Origin: Allium sativum
Lineage: Eukaryota > Streptophyta > Magnoliopsida > Asparagales > Amaryllidaceae
Direction of reading: 5' to 3'
Assembly: GCA_030737875.1 (NCBI GenBank)
Contig: CM060921.1
Coordinates: 399,072,192-399,136,191 of the forward strand
DNA: 64,000 bases
The translations under genes were made by a program, and so were the position numbers. This document shows positions 61,619 through 64,000 of this stretch, piece by piece (position 1 is the stretch's first letter; every line of letters starts with the position of its first letter). The notes under the pieces are model-generated. The model saw only the letters and a list, made by a program, of their open reading frames with translations. It was not told where the DNA came from and did no database searches.

Positions 61619-62041
61619 AATTTCACATTCTTAGGGAAAGGTTCCCATTAATTTTATCAAAGATAAATTCTTTTAAATTTATTCTTCAATCTTCCTTTGA
61701 ATATCAAATCAAACTAGTCGGGATCAGCGAACCACACCGAAGTAATCATTTATTTTATTTCCCAATCCCAACCTATTCATCCCATGAAGTAAAACTGGTC
61801 ATACTTCATATCTAACACCACGGTGTTATCGGTAAATTCAATTACCATTTCACGTTCAAATCTAATTAAAGATTTAACTATCGCCTGGAGCAAAACTGGT
61901 GATACTCCATTCTCGATCTTTTCAATCTAATTAAAGATTCATTAAAACTCCACTTAGTTCTAATCTTTAACTGGGTTAAAGAACCAATGTCATTTAAAAC
62001 ACGGTTCACGATAAACCCACATCACATTCCATTCTATTAGT

Positions 62042-62160
62042 CTCTAACCGTAAATTAGTAAGAGAACAGTTCCCTAAATATTAACACCGAAGGCCGAAAC
62101 CAACATCAGATCAATAACGAAGAAACCATTCAACTTAACTAATCTCTAGTTAGTTTCTAA
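62042..62160. repeat. 120-bp MITE-like repeat, copy 4
   Basis: Counterpart of copy 2 in the other GL3 LTR. Confidence 0.6.
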
Positions 62161-63069
62161 TTTTCTTAACTCAGTTGGGTCTAAGAACAGTATTATTGAA
62201 GATATCATTCACGACAAACCAAAATCACATTCCATTAATTATCGGGTTAAAGAACAAGTGTTATTTTAAAACACCGTTCACGATAAACCCAAAAATCAAT
62301 TCAAATTCAATTCCAATTAAATACCATTTAATTGGTACACTTCATCAAATCTAAATAAAAAGATTTAATCTTTTTCTCAACTGGGTTTAAGGACAGTGTT
62401 AATGAAGACACCATTCACGATAAACCCAAATCACATTTCATATTAAATACAAGGCTCTGAATAGAAAATATATCGGCTTATATTCAATATCAAATTTTAC
62501 GACCAACAAATATCGTATTGGAAATAACGATATAAATATATCTTTCAAATTTCCATAACCATATCTGTATAATCACGAAATCCAACATCGAAATATTCCA
62601 AAGATAATTTCGATTCAAATCCATTCCAATTCAATTATTGGAAATTCTGGTTATTTTCAAAACCATTTCAAATTCAATTTATTTATTTAAAAATAAATAA
62701 ATTATTATTCTAGTTCAAAATTAGTTCATTTCGATAAAAATCTATTTTGTCCTTTTCAAATATGGAGTTTTTCACCCTAATTCTTCACAATTCATTCCTT
62801 ATGATTTTACACAAATTATTACCATTTTTAATAATTTTATCAAGGCCCGTACAGTCGATTTCCATCAACGGCCATCGAACTGCACTTACAGCGACCTTTT
62901 CCAAATTTGATTTGGACATAATTCCAAATCCAACCGTTAGATTTCAAATTTCTAATATTCTTTAGAAAGCTCTTTTCGATACGAACCTAATGGTTCCGAT
63001 TTTAGGAGAATCCGACGGTCGGATCTCCCGCAGTATCCATTCAAAGTCAATGGTCGAAATTCACGAACT

Positions 63070-63141
63070 GCCGCGGCGCGGCGCGTTCTATTCAGGCCAT
63101 TATATATATATATATATATAATATTATATATTATATATATT
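63070..63141 (-). repeat. CG-rich box and TA microsatellite, GL3 5' LTR
   Basis: CTGCCGCGGCGCGGCGCG followed by a TA run (63099-63141), preceded on the plus strand by CCGACGGTCGGATCTCCCG (about 63013-63031). Confidence 0.7.
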
Positions 63142-64000
63142 TCGTCGATTTCCTTTCGAAACGTATTTTATAAATCGTTTAAATTCGTTTTCAAAACGAT
63201 TTCAACTTCCTTTTCAAATTCAAATCAAGATTAAATTTTTCAATATAAATTCGTTTTAATTTCATTTCAAATCGATTTCAATTCAATTTCAATTTAATTC
63301 GAATTTCAATTTAATTCAAATTTCAATTCATTTCAATTTAATTTGAATTTCAATTTAATTCTAATTTCAATTCATTTCAATTTAATTCGGCTTTTGAAAT
63401 CACTTTCAATATTCGTTGAAAAATGAATAAAATCGATATAAATATCGTTCACGTCAAAATGGCGTCAATCTAATCCACACGGCTTTTATTCAACACATGA
63501 ATGTTTATTTTATTCAACACATGAATATTTCCTATATTGGAATGAGGCCCAATCAATTACCATATAATGTTAATTATATGGATTTTCTACAACACATGTA
63601 TATAATAGCAACGATAAATAATCAACCATCATCCAGAGTGCACCACACAACTGCATAAGCATTAAATATAAATAATTAACGCTTACACAGTCTGTCGACC
63701 AATCGATCGACATACAGCTAAATAATTGGGACTAGTGTACGCCAAATATCATCCCAATACCCATGTGGGGGTTCAAATCAGCAAACACATATTTTTATTT
63801 GTGCAGTTGGGCGATGTGTAAAATTTATCGTCCCAATCAATATCCCTCAAATAAGTGTACATAAACAAACTGTCCGGTTTGTAAATGAATATTTATTTAT
63901 TCACATTGTTTTAATTATCCATTTCACATCAACATCACAAACACAATTCACAACACATCAAACAAGCATACAAGTTGTCCATGGTCTGTGGACGACGGGT

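Larger units (their letters stand above)
53375..64000 (-). mobile_element. GL3: giant-LTR non-autonomous element (right end off window)
   Basis: On the minus strand: 5' LTR (59797 to beyond 64000), tRNA-Met-type primer site, 1018-bp interior, PPT and a 3' LTR (53375-58778) that has lost its last 770 bp. The LTRs run in parallel from 53370 and 60562. I counted about 20 differences in 410 bases. The full LTR would be about 6.2 kb. No protein genes. It shares termini, interior blocks and LTR layout with GL1. Confidence 0.87.
59797..64000 (-). repeat. GL3 5' LTR, partial (runs off the window)
   Basis: Begins TGAGATGACCC on the plus strand and matches 53370-56765 of the 3' LTR from 60562 onward. 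It resembles the reverse complement of the GL1 LTR end (near 16240-16331). The last part, including the GC-rich leader, lies beyond 64000. Confidence 0.87.

Overview
The window looks like a piece of plant nuclear chromosome made almost wholly of nested retrotransposons. The evidence is AT-rich DNA, decayed Ty1/copia and Ty3/gypsy pol genes, long terminal repeats (LTRs) with TG...CA ends, primer binding sites (PBS) complementary to initiator-Met tRNA (TGGTATCAGAGC), purine-rich PPTs (polypurine tracts) and one hAT-like MITE. I found no host gene, rRNA, tRNA or CRISPR array. A flowering plant with a repeat-rich genome is likely; I cannot name the species. Element names below are local labels.

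Layout. (1) 1-16331, plus strand: GL1, an LTR element with LTRs of about 6.7 kb and only 1.05 kb of internal DNA. Its 5' LTR is cut by the window start and holds a 5154-bp solo LTR of a related family (1333-6486, minus strand, target duplication GATGT). Its 3' LTR holds a 530-bp hAT-like MITE (15010-15539). (2) 16332-19260: the only stretch I cannot assign to an element; no gene seen. (3) 19261-32626, minus strand: COP1, a decayed Ty1/copia element with a 300-bp LTR, split by GL2 (21123-32034, minus), another giant-LTR element. (4) 32627-43766, minus: SIR1, a SIRE-type copia element sitting in COP1, with gag and pol recognisable but broken. (5) 43767-53374, minus: GYP1, a Ty3/gypsy element (probably Tekay/Del chromovirus) inserted in the 5' LTR of SIR1, with 4.1-kb LTRs and a heavily deleted interior. 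(6) 53375-64000, minus: GL3, a third giant-LTR element, joined to GYP1 at a 5-bp microhomology and running off the window end.

How the parts relate. The giant-LTR elements (GL1, GL2, GL3 and the solo LTR) carry no protein genes. They keep the signals needed for replication: tRNA primer site, PPT, TG...CA ends, and a TATA-like box followed by a GC-rich leader at a similar place in each LTR. Next to the PPT they share a short block with GYP1, so a Tekay/Del-like chromovirus is the obvious candidate for supplying enzymes in trans. Rough by-eye LTR comparisons give about 7% difference for GL1 and SIR1, 5% for GL3 and 3% for GYP1, consistent with GYP1 having landed in SIR1. Several junctions have lost LTR ends, so illegitimate recombination has been removing DNA as well.
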